From contig NZ_CP034183.1 in the NCBI RefSeq assembly GCF_003860465.1, forward strand, positions 2,435,501 through 2,499,500: a stretch of DNA of 64,000 bases, given 5' to 3'. Below, piece after piece: positions 30,061 through 37,679 of this stretch (the first letter of the stretch is position 1; every line of letters begins with the position of its first letter). The notes beneath the pieces are model-generated. The model saw only the letters and a program-made list of their open reading frames with translations, was not told the origin of the DNA and searched no databases. A program made the position numbers and the translations under genes. Origin of the DNA: Deinococcus psychrotolerans (GTDB lineage: Bacteria > Deinococcota > Deinococci > Deinococcales > Deinococcaceae).

Positions 30061-30294
30061 ATGAACAAAAATATTGGATTACGTGAACTTTCCGACGAAC
30101 AGATGGCTGAGGTGGAGGGCGGTACATTCGGTTTGGGCTTTTTCTTCTCCTGGTTGAACCCCCGTCCCACCCACTGCGCCCCCAAGCCGCCCACCTGCAC
30201 GCCACAGCCGCCGGTTTGCCCTCCCCAGCCCCCTGTTTGCCCGCCGCCTCCCGTTTGTACGCCTAGGCCTCCTTGCGGCGGCGTCATCAACTGA
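30061..30294 (+). CDS. putative RiPP/bacteriocin-like precursor peptide with double-glycine leader and Cys-Pro repeat core
   Basis: A 77-residue peptide. The first 21 residues resemble a class II bacteriocin leader, LRELSDEQMAEVEGG, ending in Gly-Gly, the usual cut site of C39-peptidase ABC exporters. The remainder begins with a hydrophobic stretch (FGLGFFFSWL) and then has six Cys spaced every 6-7 residues, each unit built as C-x-P-x-P-P-x, ending CGGVIN. TTGGAGG lies 8 nt before ATG and a perfect 15-bp terminator follows, so it is a single-gene transcript. No modifying enzyme, protease or exporter is adjacent. It could instead be a structural Cys/Pro-rich secreted peptide. Confidence 0.65.
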   Translation: MNKNIGLRELSDEQMAEVEGGTFGLGFFFSWLNPRPTHCAPKPPTCTPQPPVCPPQPPVCPPPPVCTPRPPCGGVIN

Positions 30295-30330
30295 AGACCA
30301 TTCTCAATCCTTGAACTGCAAATTAAATAC

Positions 30331-30370
30331 TCCAAAAAAAGGCCAAATTCTAAACTGGCCTTTTTTTGGA
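30331..30370 (+). terminator. terminator after the Cys-Pro peptide gene
   Basis: A 15-bp perfect stem (30331-30345 with 30356-30370) ending in a run of seven T. The A-rich left arm makes it active on both strands. Confidence 0.88.
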
Positions 30371-30440
30371 GCTTGTGTTTTATCTGAACACTCAATTTTG
30401 AGGTGAGATCGGCGACTTATTTGGGCTCAGAGGAAGTCGA

Positions 30441-31067
30441 TTAAAAAAGACCCGATTCTGCTCTGAGGCCCGCTTCGTTGCTCAGGGTCAGGCAGCGGTA
30501 GGCTGGCGTGAGTAGGCCGTCGTCGCGCATTTCGCCGATCAATTTGCTGACCGATTCGCGGGTGGCTCCGGTGCCCTCGGCAATCAGCTCGTGGGTGGCC
30601 CGCACATAGCGCTTGCCATCGGCGTGAGCGCCGCCCAAGCTGCTGCTGGCCAAGTTGAGCAAGTAGCGGGCAATTCGCTCGCGCAACTCACCGTCTTGGA
30701 TATGTACGCCGTCGGTCATCACGCGTTGGAGCTGATCACTGAGGCTGCGGGTGACTTCCCACAACTCCGGGGCCGAGAGGTGCTCAAGGTGAAGTGGCGT
30801 GAGCACCGCGTCCGTCAGGGCGATGATCTGATGACTGCGGGGCAGACCGTGCAGCGCTTCCTCGCCGAAAATGTCGCCGGGGCGTATATGGCGCACCGTC
30901 AGGTTGCGGCCCTGCGAAGTCAGGCGCACGGCCCGGAGCAGACCGTTTTCCAAGCGGTAAAGGCTGGGTGCGGCGTCTCCGGCGTAATAAAGGGTATCGC
31001 CCCGGTGAAGTGGGCGGCCTTGTGCGGGAGTAATCGGAAGAACTGGCTGGGAAGTATGGGTGTTCAT
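30441..31067 (-). CDS. CRP/FNR-family transcription regulator
   Basis: A 208-residue regulator with an N-terminal cyclic-nucleotide-like beta-barrel (about 15-110, containing GDIFGEEAL) and a C-terminal winged helix with the recognition region [23 protein letters not shown]. The residues that contact cAMP in E. coli CRP are not clearly kept: the phosphate-binding RS follows GLP rather than a standard Glu-Leu-Ala block. It may therefore be ligand-independent, as described for the Thermus stress regulator SdrP. AGGAG precedes ATG. Confidence 0.85.
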   Translation of the reverse strand: MNTHTSQPVLPITPAQGRPLHRGDTLYYAGDAAPSLYRLENGLLRAVRLTSQGRNLTVRHIRPGDIFGEEALHGLPRSHQIIALTDAVLTPLHLEHLSAPELWEVTRSLSDQLQRVMTDGVHIQDGELRERIARYLLNLASSSLGGAHADGKRYVRATHELIAEGTGATRESVSKLIGEMRDDGLLTPAYRCLTLSNEAGLRAESGLF

Positions 31068-31176
31068 AGAGCTCCTGTCTGCGTGGATAAGCGAGATGCG
31101 GCGGGGAGAGGGGGAAGCGCCGAGGGCTGTCCAGGCAGACGAGCCGCGAAAGCAAGTGAACTGAACTGAGATTGAC

Positions 31177-31198
31177 TGTACAAGGTTTGTATAAGGTT
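31177..31198. repeat. tandem 11-bp repeat upstream of the CRP-family gene
   Basis: TGTACAAGGTT followed directly by TGTATAAGGTT, 10 of 11 identical and in phase with one DNA turn. It lies about 110 bp upstream of the regulator's start and may be a binding site. Confidence 0.4.
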
Positions 31199-31337
31199 CA
31201 AAAGTGAGAAGCTCACACTCTGAAGAAGAGATGGAGACTGGTGAGTGTAAAGGGTTTTATGCTGGCGACCTGACTTTGGATGTGAAGTGATTATGGGCGC
31301 AAACGCTAAAAGTGGGCTTGCTCTTCCGTGACCAGTA

Positions 31338-32228
31338 TTAGAACACTTCTAAACCGTCCAGCACGACGCTGGCGTGGGCTTCGATGGTCAGCGCATGGTC
31401 GGCGTTGTAGCCGCCTGCCAGCATGGTCACTACAGGTACGCCCGCCCGTTTGGCCCACTCTAAAATCAAGCGGTTGCGCTCCCGCACGCCGCTGAGACTC
31501 AGGGCAAAGCGCCCGAAGCGGTCGTGGGCCAGCACGTCTACGCCCGCCAGGTACAGCAGCAGATCGGGCCGGTAGGCTTCCAGAGCCGGAAGGACTTGCG
31601 CTCTGAGCACGCCCATATACTCGCTGTCGGTAACGCCGTCGCCCAGCCCGATATCGAGGTCGCTGACTTCTTTGCGGAATGGATAATTGCGCTCGCCGTG
31701 GACGCTGAGGGTAAATGCGCCGGCTACGCCGCCCAGCAGCGCCGCTGTGCCGTTGCCCTGATGCACGTCCAGGTCAATGGTCATCACCCGCCGCGCCCAG
31801 CCTTGCTGCAGCGCCAGACGGGTCAGGATGGCGGCGTCGTTGATGAGGCAAAAGCCGCCCGCGCTGCTCTCGAAGGCGTGGTGGGTGCCGCCCGCGAGGT
31901 TTGCGCCCCAGCCGACTTGCAGGGCGTCGTGCAGGGCCGCCACTGAGCCGCCCGCCGCTCTGCGTGCCCGCTCCACCACGCCCACGCTCCACGGCAACCC
32001 GAACTCGCGGGTTTCTTTGGCGCTGACTTCACCGCGCCGCCAGCGCCTGAGCCACAGCGGATCATGCACCAATCCGGCGGTGGCCCATGACAAATTGGGC
32101 GTGTCCAGCACGGGCAGGAGGCCGCTGAGCCGCTCTGCCACGCCCCGGTACTTGTAATAGGGAAAGCGGTGGCCTTCCGGCAAAGGAAAGTCGTAAGCGG
32201 CGGGCGTATAAGCCCGAAAAGGCGTCAT
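31338..32228 (-). CDS. histone deacetylase superfamily protein (AcuC/amidohydrolase-like)
   Basis: Zinc-dependent deacetylase fold, 296 residues. The active-site His motif is in [21 protein letters not shown], the zinc Asp/His in [11 protein letters not shown], and a later zinc Asp in [14 protein letters not shown]. Bacterial members deacetylate acetyl-CoA synthetase, acetylpolyamines or other small substrates. The actual substrate is unknown. The frame can extend 22 codons upstream, but [20 protein letters not shown] is the normal N-terminus. It is transcribed toward the CRP-family gene. Confidence 0.88.
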   Translation of the reverse strand: MTPFRAYTPAAYDFPLPEGHRFPYYKYRGVAERLSGLLPVLDTPNLSWATAGLVHDPLWLRRWRRGEVSAKETREFGLPWSVGVVERARRAAGGSVAALHDALQVGWGANLAGGTHHAFESSAGGFCLINDAAILTRLALQQGWARRVMTIDLDVHQGNGTAALLGGVAGAFTLSVHGERNYPFRKEVSDLDIGLGDGVTDSEYMGVLRAQVLPALEAYRPDLLLYLAGVDVLAHDRFGRFALSLSGVRERNRLILEWAKRAGVPVVTMLAGGYNADHALTIEAHASVVLDGLEVF

Positions 32229-32392
32229 GTCGGGTAGTCTGCCGCGCTGTTGGCCGGCTGGTGGTGTGGGGGCTGACAGAGCGGCCAACCTCAACAGGAG
32301 TGCACAGCTTGTAGAAGGTTTGATGAATGTCGACTCAACCTGAATTCAGCCAACAACAATTCTTTTTGGCGAATGGGTGAAGACGCTTTCAT

Positions 32393-32427
32393 AAAACGAA
32401 AAAGCCAGCGCGTCTCTCAGCACTGGC
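32393..32427 (-). terminator. terminator after pspA
   Basis: GCCAGCGC (32404-32411) pairs with GCACTGGC (32420-32427), one G-T pair. On the minus strand it is followed by TTTTTCGTTTT. Confidence 0.75.
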
Positions 32428-32458
32428 CTTCGTTGAGCTGTTCAGCTCGGGACTTTGT

Positions 32459-33127
32459 TTACTGCCCGCCCTTCACCTTGAGTTTGAGGGCTTCGAACTC
32501 GTCGTCTAAGGCTTTGCCGCGCCCCATATTGGCGAGCTGGGCGTCGATGTCGCCTTCTTCGCGCAGTTGGTGCATGGCGTTGGCTTTGTCTTCCTGTGCA
32601 GCGACTTTGCGCTCCATATCCTCAAAAGCGCTCATGGCTCCGCCGGACTTGTCAAAACCCGAAGCTTTTTCCAGCGTTTCTGAAGCTTTGGCGGTCTGGT
32701 GACGGGCCAGCAAAAGCTGCTGCTTGCTTTCCATCTCGTCGATTTTGGCTTCCAGCGCCCGCAACTGGGTTTTGAGCTGATCGACGTTGTTGGTGCTGAT
32801 TTTGAGCTGGTCGTCAAACCCTGCGGCCAGATCGGCGTGATTTTGCTTGCGGCGCAGCGCTTCGCGGGCCAGGTCTTCGCTGCCGCCGCGCATGGCTTCC
32901 TCGGCTTTCATGCCGTATTCCTCGGAAAGCTTACGGTTGGTGTTGGCCTCGCGCTCCAGCTTGGCTTGCTGGGCCATTGAGCCGGCGACCTCGGTACGGG
33001 CCTGGTTGTAGGCGTCGCGCATATCGCGCAGGGTTTGCTCGATGATTTTGCTGGGGTCTTCGGCCTTGGAAATCAGGTCGTTGACATTGGCGCGGAGCAA
33101 ACGGGACAGTCGGTCAAGAATAGACAT
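32459..33127 (-). CDS. pspA: PspA/IM30 family membrane-stress protein
   Basis: A 222-residue, almost wholly alpha-helical coiled-coil protein of the ESCRT-III-like PspA/Vipp1 family. It begins SILDRLSRLLRANVNDLISKAEDP, the amphipathic membrane-binding helix and its continuation, and has PSKIIEQTLRDMRDAYNQAR after it. Such proteins coat and repair stressed inner membranes. No pspF or pspBC genes are nearby. A strong AGGAGG lies 8 nt before ATG, and a terminator follows. Confidence 0.92.
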   Translation of the reverse strand: MSILDRLSRLLRANVNDLISKAEDPSKIIEQTLRDMRDAYNQARTEVAGSMAQQAKLEREANTNRKLSEEYGMKAEEAMRGGSEDLAREALRRKQNHADLAAGFDDQLKISTNNVDQLKTQLRALEAKIDEMESKQQLLLARHQTAKASETLEKASGFDKSGGAMSAFEDMERKVAAQEDKANAMHQLREEGDIDAQLANMGRGKALDDEFEALKLKVKGGQ

Positions 33128-33215
33128 GGGTGGGGCCTCCTGATCTCACTTTACGAAGTGGGGCTGAGAAGAGTTGCACGGTTGAGCGTAGCCTCAAGGA
33201 AAACTAAAGGCGGGT

Positions 33216-33221
33216 TACACT
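33216..33221 (+). promoter_or_regulatory. -10 box of the EVE-domain gene
   Basis: TACACT, 7 nt before GTG at 33229. Leaderless layout, and it confirms the GTG start. Confidence 0.5.
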
Positions 33222-33228
33222 GCTGGGC

Positions 33229-33744
33229 GTGAAGTATTGGCTGCTCAAAAGTGAACCGGACGTGTTTGGCTACCCCGACCTGATGCGGGTCAGCGCCGAG
33301 CCGTGGAACGGTGTGCGCAACTACTTGGCCCGCAACTACTTGCGCCAGATGCAGGTGGGCGATTTGTGCTTGTTTTACCACTCGCAGGCCAAGCCCACCG
33401 GCATAGCAGGGCTGGCCAAAGTGGTGCGGGCCGCCTACCCTGACAACCTGCAATTTGAACTCGGCAGCGCGTACTGTGATCCCAAGAGCACGCCGGACAA
33501 TCCGCGCTGGAGCATGGTGGACGTGGCGGCCTTTGCCGAACTGCCCCGCTTTTTGAGTTTGGACGATTTGCGAGGCATCCCAGAACTCAGTGAGATGCGC
33601 CTGTTGCAAAAAGGCAACCGCTTATCGGTGATGCCCGTTTCCGACGACGAATTTCGGGTGATCGTGGAAGCCGGTGGGCTGAAGTTGGAGATTTTGGAAG
33701 GAAGTATCACTAAGCAGAGTGCAGAGGCCACTCAAGTCGGATGA
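33229..33744 (+). CDS. EVE domain-containing protein
   Basis: A 171-residue single EVE domain (PUA-like fold). It opens with KYWLLKSEPDVFGYPDL, the family hallmark, then WNGVRNYLARNYLRQMQVGD and LCLFYHSQAKPTGIAGLAKV. EVE domains read modified bases in DNA or RNA and occur both as housekeeping proteins and in restriction systems. Here it stands alone in core sequence, so a housekeeping nucleic-acid role is more likely. The start is GTG. Confidence 0.9.
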   Translation: MKYWLLKSEPDVFGYPDLMRVSAEPWNGVRNYLARNYLRQMQVGDLCLFYHSQAKPTGIAGLAKVVRAAYPDNLQFELGSAYCDPKSTPDNPRWSMVDVAAFAELPRFLSLDDLRGIPELSEMRLLQKGNRLSVMPVSDDEFRVIVEAGGLKLEILEGSITKQSAEATQVG

Positions 33745-33809
33745 AGTCGGAGAATGCACCAACGCGAGCTTGTAACGCTTCTGTAAGCCCCCTCAGCACA
33801 CACTAAACC

Positions 33810-33926
33810 ATGTTTATTGCCTTGACCGTCGCGGCTGCCGTTTTGGGAATCAGCTTGGCCCGCCGCTCAGAAATGCCCCGCCAAGTTCGCCCCGTTGCAG
33901 TGCCTGTACCGGTGCGACGCCGCTGA
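33810..33926 (+). CDS. possible 38-aa membrane microprotein
   Basis: ATG-initiated frame encoding a hydrophobic N-terminus (FIALTVAAAVLGISLA) followed by a very basic tail rich in Arg, Pro and Val. The pattern fits a single-span peptide with a positive cytoplasmic end. There is no ribosome site or leaderless promoter, so it may be chance. Confidence 0.3.
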   Translation: MFIALTVAAAVLGISLARRSEMPRQVRPVAVPVPVRRR

Positions 33927-33959
33927 AATCAGGTTAGGCTGTATCTTAGAAAATCCAGC

Positions 33960-33965
33960 TAAGCT
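33960..33965 (+). promoter_or_regulatory. -10 box of thyX (decides the start codon)
   Basis: TAAGCT, 7 nt before GTG at 33973. The AGGGGGC between them could also serve as a ribosome site. Confidence 0.5.
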
Positions 33966-33972
33966 AGGGGGC

Positions 33973-34716
33973 GTGAATGACACCGCCCCCACTGCTGTTG
34001 CCTCAGCCCCCGCTCCGAGTACCGACCAATCCCCGCCCGTGCTCTACCCGCTGTCCGACGGGATCGGCTCGGTGGCGCTGATTCAGCACTCAGGCGACGA
34101 CAAAATGATCGTGAATGCGGCCCGTGTTTCCTTCGGTGGAGACAATGCCGCGCCGTTGACAGGCCGCGACGAGAAACTGATCTCTTATCTGCTCAAGCAT
34201 AAGCATGGCAGCCCGTTTGAACACAACTTGATTACTTTTAAGATCATTTGCCCAATTTTTGTTGACCGTCAGCTTGTGCGTCACCGTGTTGGAGTCTCAA
34301 AAAATGAGGTAAGTGCCAGATATGTAGAAGTACAGGAGCGTGCCTACACGCCTACGCAGTTTCGTAGGCAAGCGCCCAGCAACCGCCAAGCCAGCGTGGA
34401 AGACGACGGCACTTTAGATCAGGCCGCCGCCCATGAAGCTTGGGCTAATGCTTCTCAGACGGCTTTCAAGGCGTATCACCAACTCCTAGAACTCGGCGTC
34501 ACACGCGAGCAGGCGCGGGGCGTGCTGCCGCTTTCGCTGTATACCGAGTCGTATTACACCTTTAACGTGCGCTCCCTGCTGCACTTTTTGGAGTTGCGCG
34601 ACCACGAGGGCGCACAGTTTGAAACGCACTTGTTTGCGCGGGCGATAGGTCAACTGGCCGAGCCGCTCTTTCCAGTGACGTTCAGGGCGTGGCGGGCGCT
34701 GCACCACGAGCAATGA
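33973..34716 (+). CDS. thyX: flavin-dependent thymidylate synthase ThyX
   Basis: Makes dTMP from dUMP with FAD and methylenetetrahydrofolate. The 247-residue protein has SPFEHNLITFKI, the dUMP-binding signature RHRVGVSKNEVSARY and the C-terminal RSLLHFLELRDHEGAQFE. In the signature three residues separate RHR from the next Ser, where the common pattern RHRxxSxNExSxRY has two. The first 25 residues are Ala-, Pro- and Thr-rich and look disordered. It lies 22 bp upstream of an HD hydrolase gene, likely the same operon. Confidence 0.93.
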   Translation: MNDTAPTAVASAPAPSTDQSPPVLYPLSDGIGSVALIQHSGDDKMIVNAARVSFGGDNAAPLTGRDEKLISYLLKHKHGSPFEHNLITFKIICPIFVDRQLVRHRVGVSKNEVSARYVEVQERAYTPTQFRRQAPSNRQASVEDDGTLDQAAAHEAWANASQTAFKAYHQLLELGVTREQARGVLPLSLYTESYYTFNVRSLLHFLELRDHEGAQFETHLFARAIGQLAEPLFPVTFRAWRALHHEQ

Positions 34717-34738
34717 GGCTCACAGCAACGAGAGAACC

Positions 34739-35353
34739 GTGATTCAAGCTCAGGCGCTTGAGCGCATCGGTCATCAAGTGGAGTTTTTGTTGGCTTGTGA
34801 CCAGCTCAAGTCGGTGGCCCGCACGACACTGCTGCACTGTGCCAGCCGCGCCGAGAACAGCGCCGAGCATTCTTGGCATCTGGCGCTGATGGCATTGACG
34901 CTGGTCGAATACGCGCCGCCGAAAGCCGATATAGGGCACGCCGTGAAACTCTTGATCGTGCATGATTTGGTGGAAGTCTTTGCTGGAGACACCCACTTCG
35001 ATCAGTCTGAAGCCGAGCACGAGCAACAAAGATGCAGAGAACAGGCAGCGGCCCACCAGTTGTTTGGCCTGCTGCCCGAAGATCAGCGGCAGCCCTTCTA
35101 TCAACTCTGGCAAGAATTTGAAGCGCGAGTCACGCCCGCCGCCCGTTTCGCCAGAGCGCTGGACGCCTTGCAACCTGTTTTGCTGACGTGGGGAGCGGGC
35201 GCTCAAGGCTCGGCGGCACACCCTGAGCTGACGCTTGAGCGTGTGCTGAACCTCAAACGCGCCGCCCTGAGTGAATTTCCGGCATTGTTGGCTTTAGTGG
35301 AGCGTACCCTCGCGCAGGCCGTCATTGAAGGCATTTTGACCACAGATCACTGA
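34739..35353 (+). CDS. HD-domain phosphohydrolase, YfbR/HDDC2-like
   Basis: A 204-residue HD protein. RAENSAEHSWHLALMALTL carries the first His, and LIVHDLVEVFAGDT the HD pair plus downstream Asp, the pattern of 5'-deoxynucleotidases. YfbR-type enzymes hydrolyse deoxynucleoside monophosphates. Directly downstream of thyX, so a nucleotide-pool role is likely. GTG start. Its end overlaps the end of the convergent gene by 7 bp. Confidence 0.85.
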   Translation: MIQAQALERIGHQVEFLLACDQLKSVARTTLLHCASRAENSAEHSWHLALMALTLVEYAPPKADIGHAVKLLIVHDLVEVFAGDTHFDQSEAEHEQQRCREQAAAHQLFGLLPEDQRQPFYQLWQEFEARVTPAARFARALDALQPVLLTWGAGAQGSAAHPELTLERVLNLKRAALSEFPALLALVERTLAQAVIEGILTTDH

Positions 35354-35835
35354 CCCAACCTGCCCTGCCCCAACAGTCCCCGCAAATACCGCTGCGTGGC
35401 GTCCAGCACCGGCTTACTTTTCAGGCAAGCCACCAGCGCCCGCGTGGCGGCGTGTTCGGAGCCGTGCAGTGCGCCCAGGAGTTTCTCACTTATTTTGGGA
35501 TGCAGCCGCCCGCGCACAAACAGCGCCGTTTCAATCAAATCGTCCACTGGCAAGTTGCGGTGAAGCTCGCCGTCAAACGTCACGGTCTGCACCACCGCCC
35601 GGCCCCGCAAATCGCTGGTGAGGTGGGCGCTGAGCGGCTTGTCCATCCGCCAGGTGATCTGCTCGATGGTGGGCAATAGGGCTTGCACCAAGTTGAGCGC
35701 CAGCGAGCGGCCATACAGCGTGATCCGGTCTTGGCGTTCCAGCGGCGCGTAAAGCTGCTGCGCCAGCCGCCGGGAGAGCAGATCGCCCTCGTCCATCAGT
35801 AGAGCGCGGTCAGTTTCGGAGAGGGGAGAGGTCAT
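35347..35835 (-). CDS. unrecognised 162-aa protein coupled to a TetR regulator
   Basis: No family recognised. Soluble and mainly helical (DRALLMDEGDLLSRRLAQQLYAPLERQDRITLYGRS), with a central stretch VVQTVTFDGELHRNLPVDDLIETALFVRGRLHPK that may be beta-rich. It contains no Cys and no membrane segment. Start and stop of the upstream tetR overlap as ATGA, so the two are co-translated from the tetR promoter. Confidence 0.65.
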   Translation of the reverse strand: MTSPLSETDRALLMDEGDLLSRRLAQQLYAPLERQDRITLYGRSLALNLVQALLPTIEQITWRMDKPLSAHLTSDLRGRAVVQTVTFDGELHRNLPVDDLIETALFVRGRLHPKISEKLLGALHGSEHAATRALVACLKSKPVLDATQRYLRGLLGQGRLGQ

Positions 35836-36419
35836 AGCGTTTCCCTTGGAACATCGCCCTGTGTGGCGGCGCGTTCCATTTCGTCGAGCAAAGCACTCAG
35901 CCCCACTTCAAAGCCGCCTTTGGGCCCGCTGAGACCAAACAAGCCGCTGCGCGACATCACCACGAAGCCGTGCAAGAAGGCCCACAGCGCTACGGTGCGG
36001 GCGGTGTCGTCTGTGTGGCCGCTCAGCGCACTCACCAAGTTCAGCACGGTATTCCACAAATCTTTGCCGGGGCCGGGTTGCCCCACGCTCGGCGGGCGCG
36101 GCGAGAGCAGCAAGCGGTAGCGGTGCGGGTACGTCTCGGCATACTGCACGTAAGCTTCACAGGTCAAGAGCAGCGCCCCACGCGGCGTTGTCCCGGTGCT
36201 GGCCTGCTCAATGGCGCGGGTGAGGTCACGGGAAGCGCAGTCCTCCAGCGCTTGCAAAAGGGCGGCGCGGTCTGGAAAGTGGCGGTACAAGCTGCTGGCC
36301 TGCACGCCCAGCGCGGCGGCCAGCGGGCGCATGTTCAGCGCGTCTTGCCCGCCCGCGTCCAGCAACGTCTGGGCCTCGCGCAGAATAAGTTCGGGAGTGA
36401 GTTTTGGTGGGTAGGGCAT
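35832..36419 (-). CDS. TetR-family transcription regulator
   Basis: A 195-residue TetR protein. The N-terminal helix-turn-helix reads NMRPLAAALGVQASSLYRHFPDRAALLQAL. The C-terminal ligand domain contains WAFLHGFVVMSRSGLF, as in the TetR_C_33/WHG group. It is divergent from an MBL-hydrolase gene, and between them lies an inverted repeat that touches both promoters, the normal arrangement for a TetR repressor that controls itself and its neighbour. Ligand unknown. Confidence 0.88.
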   Translation of the reverse strand: MPYPPKLTPELILREAQTLLDAGGQDALNMRPLAAALGVQASSLYRHFPDRAALLQALEDCASRDLTRAIEQASTGTTPRGALLLTCEAYVQYAETYPHRYRLLLSPRPPSVGQPGPGKDLWNTVLNLVSALSGHTDDTARTVALWAFLHGFVVMSRSGLFGLSGPKGGFEVGLSALLDEMERAATQGDVPRETL

Positions 36420-36426
36420 ACTGGGC

Positions 36427-36481
36427 AGTATAGCGAACAGTGTAAGTCTTGACAGGAATCAGCCGAAAGCGTACGCTGTTC
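36427..36481. promoter_or_regulatory. divergent promoter and candidate TetR operator
   Basis: Minus strand: TATACT (36427-36432) 7 nt before the tetR ATG. Plus strand: TTGACA (36449-36454), 17-nt spacer, then TACGCT (36472-36477) for the MBL gene. GAACAGTGTA (36435-36444) and TACGCTGTTC (36472-36481) form a 10-bp inverted repeat with one mismatch, one arm next to each promoter, and AGCGTACGCT (36468-36477) is itself a perfect palindrome. Confidence 0.55.
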
Positions 36482-36526
36482 ACCACAAAGGCGAACGGCG
36501 TTCTTTTTCGTCTGGGGAGAATGATG

Positions 36527-37234
36527 ATGTCCTTAACTCAGCACGGCGCAAATCTCTTTCGGTTGGCCCGATTCGGTCTGGTCAACAGCTATCTGGTGCG
36601 CGAAGAGGACGGCCTGACTTTAATTGATGCCAATTTGCCGGGCAGCGCTCCTACCATTCTCAAGGCGGCTCGGCAAATTGGCCTGCCGATTCTCCGCATC
36701 ACGCTGACCCACGCACACGGCGATCACATCGGCAGTTTGGACGCCCTCCGCGCCGCTTTACCCAGCGCTGAAGTCAGCATCAGTGTCCGCGACGCCCGTT
36801 TGCTGGCCGGAGACCTCAGGGTGGACGCGGGCGAGGGGCCGAGCAAGCTTAAAGGCGACTTACGGGGTGCCAAGACTCGCCCAGACCGTTTGCTGCGGGG
36901 CGGCGACAAGGTGGGGTCGCTCAGGGTCGTTTCGGCAGCGGGCCACACGCCCGGTCAACTGGCTTTTCTGGACGGGCGCGACGGCACGCTCATCGCCGGA
37001 GACGCTTTTCAGGTGGTGGGCGGCTTGGCGGTGGCCGGACAGCTGCGCTGGCTGTTTCCCTTTCCGGCGCTGGCTACCTGGGACGACCAGCTTGCCGCCG
37101 AATCCGCCGCCCGCCTGACTGACCTGGCTCCGTCGCGGCTGGCGGTGGGGCACGGCGCAGTGCTGGAAAACCCAGTGGCCGCCATGCAAAAAGCAGTGGA
37201 GGAGGCCGGGCGTAGGGGGCCGAAAACGGCCTGA
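36527..37234 (+). CDS. metallo-beta-lactamase fold hydrolase
   Basis: A 235-residue MBL-fold enzyme. THAHGDHIGSLDAL holds the HxHxDH metal motif, GHTPGQLAFL the third metal His, and LIAGDAFQ the bridging Asp. VGHG near the end provides the last His. Substrate unknown; small thioesters or lactones are typical. Three ATG codons follow GGGGAG in a row, and the third (36527) has the best spacing of 7 nt. Probably controlled by the divergent TetR protein. A DUF2568 remnant overlaps its stop as TGATG. Confidence 0.85.
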   Translation: MSLTQHGANLFRLARFGLVNSYLVREEDGLTLIDANLPGSAPTILKAARQIGLPILRITLTHAHGDHIGSLDALRAALPSAEVSISVRDARLLAGDLRVDAGEGPSKLKGDLRGAKTRPDRLLRGGDKVGSLRVVSAAGHTPGQLAFLDGRDGTLIAGDAFQVVGGLAVAGQLRWLFPFPALATWDDQLAAESAARLTDLAPSRLAVGHGAVLENPVAAMQKAVEEAGRRGPKTA

Positions 37235-37611
37235 TGCGTTTCGCGGTGCAGGCGCTCCGTTTTGCTTGCGAGTTGGCGGCGCTGTGGTTCTTGGCCCAAT
37301 GGTTTCTCGTACAGTGGGGCTGGCGACTGGACGCGGCGCTGTGGCTACGCGTCTTGGCTGCTGGCTTGGCAGCCTTGCTGGCGGCGGGGGCTTGGGCCAT
37401 CTGAGCCGCGCCTCGCTCGGCGCTCCGGTTGCCCGATCCGGCGAGGTTGGGGTTTGAGGTGTTGTTTTATGGGGTGAGCTGCGGGGCACTGTTGGTTCAG
37501 GGGCAGAACTTGACCGCTCTAGCTTTTGCCGATTGTGGTGGCCTTGCAGTGGACGGCCTCCTTCGCGCTGCATTTGCGTGGCCGCCGAGCCCGTTGAGGC
37601 TGCAAGTTTGA
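37234..37611 (+). pseudogene. DUF2568 (YrdB-like) membrane protein gene interrupted by an in-frame TGA
   Basis: The frame starts at ATG 37234, overlapping the MBL stop, and reads 56 codons (RFAVQALRFACELAALWFL, two hydrophobic helices, ending AGAWAI) before TGA at 37402-37404. The same frame goes on for 68 more codons, beginning AAPRSALRLPDPARLGFEVLFYG, which is the usual second half of this family. Family members read a W-G-x-F-x-A-P-R stretch here, so the TGA replaces one internal residue. The whole length, about 125 codons, is right. Either a fresh nonsense mutation, a sequencing error, or readthrough. Confidence 0.7.
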
Positions 37612-37679
37612 TAGGCTTGAACTCAGTCCAAACTCAGTTTTCATAAACTTTCCCCACTGATTTTAAGGAGCACCCACCC

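Noticed and set aside
32387..32401. TTTCATAAAACGAAA, resembling the island palindrome
   Set aside because: Only five of seven left-arm bases match, and it lies in the T-tract of the pspA terminator, so it is probably chance.
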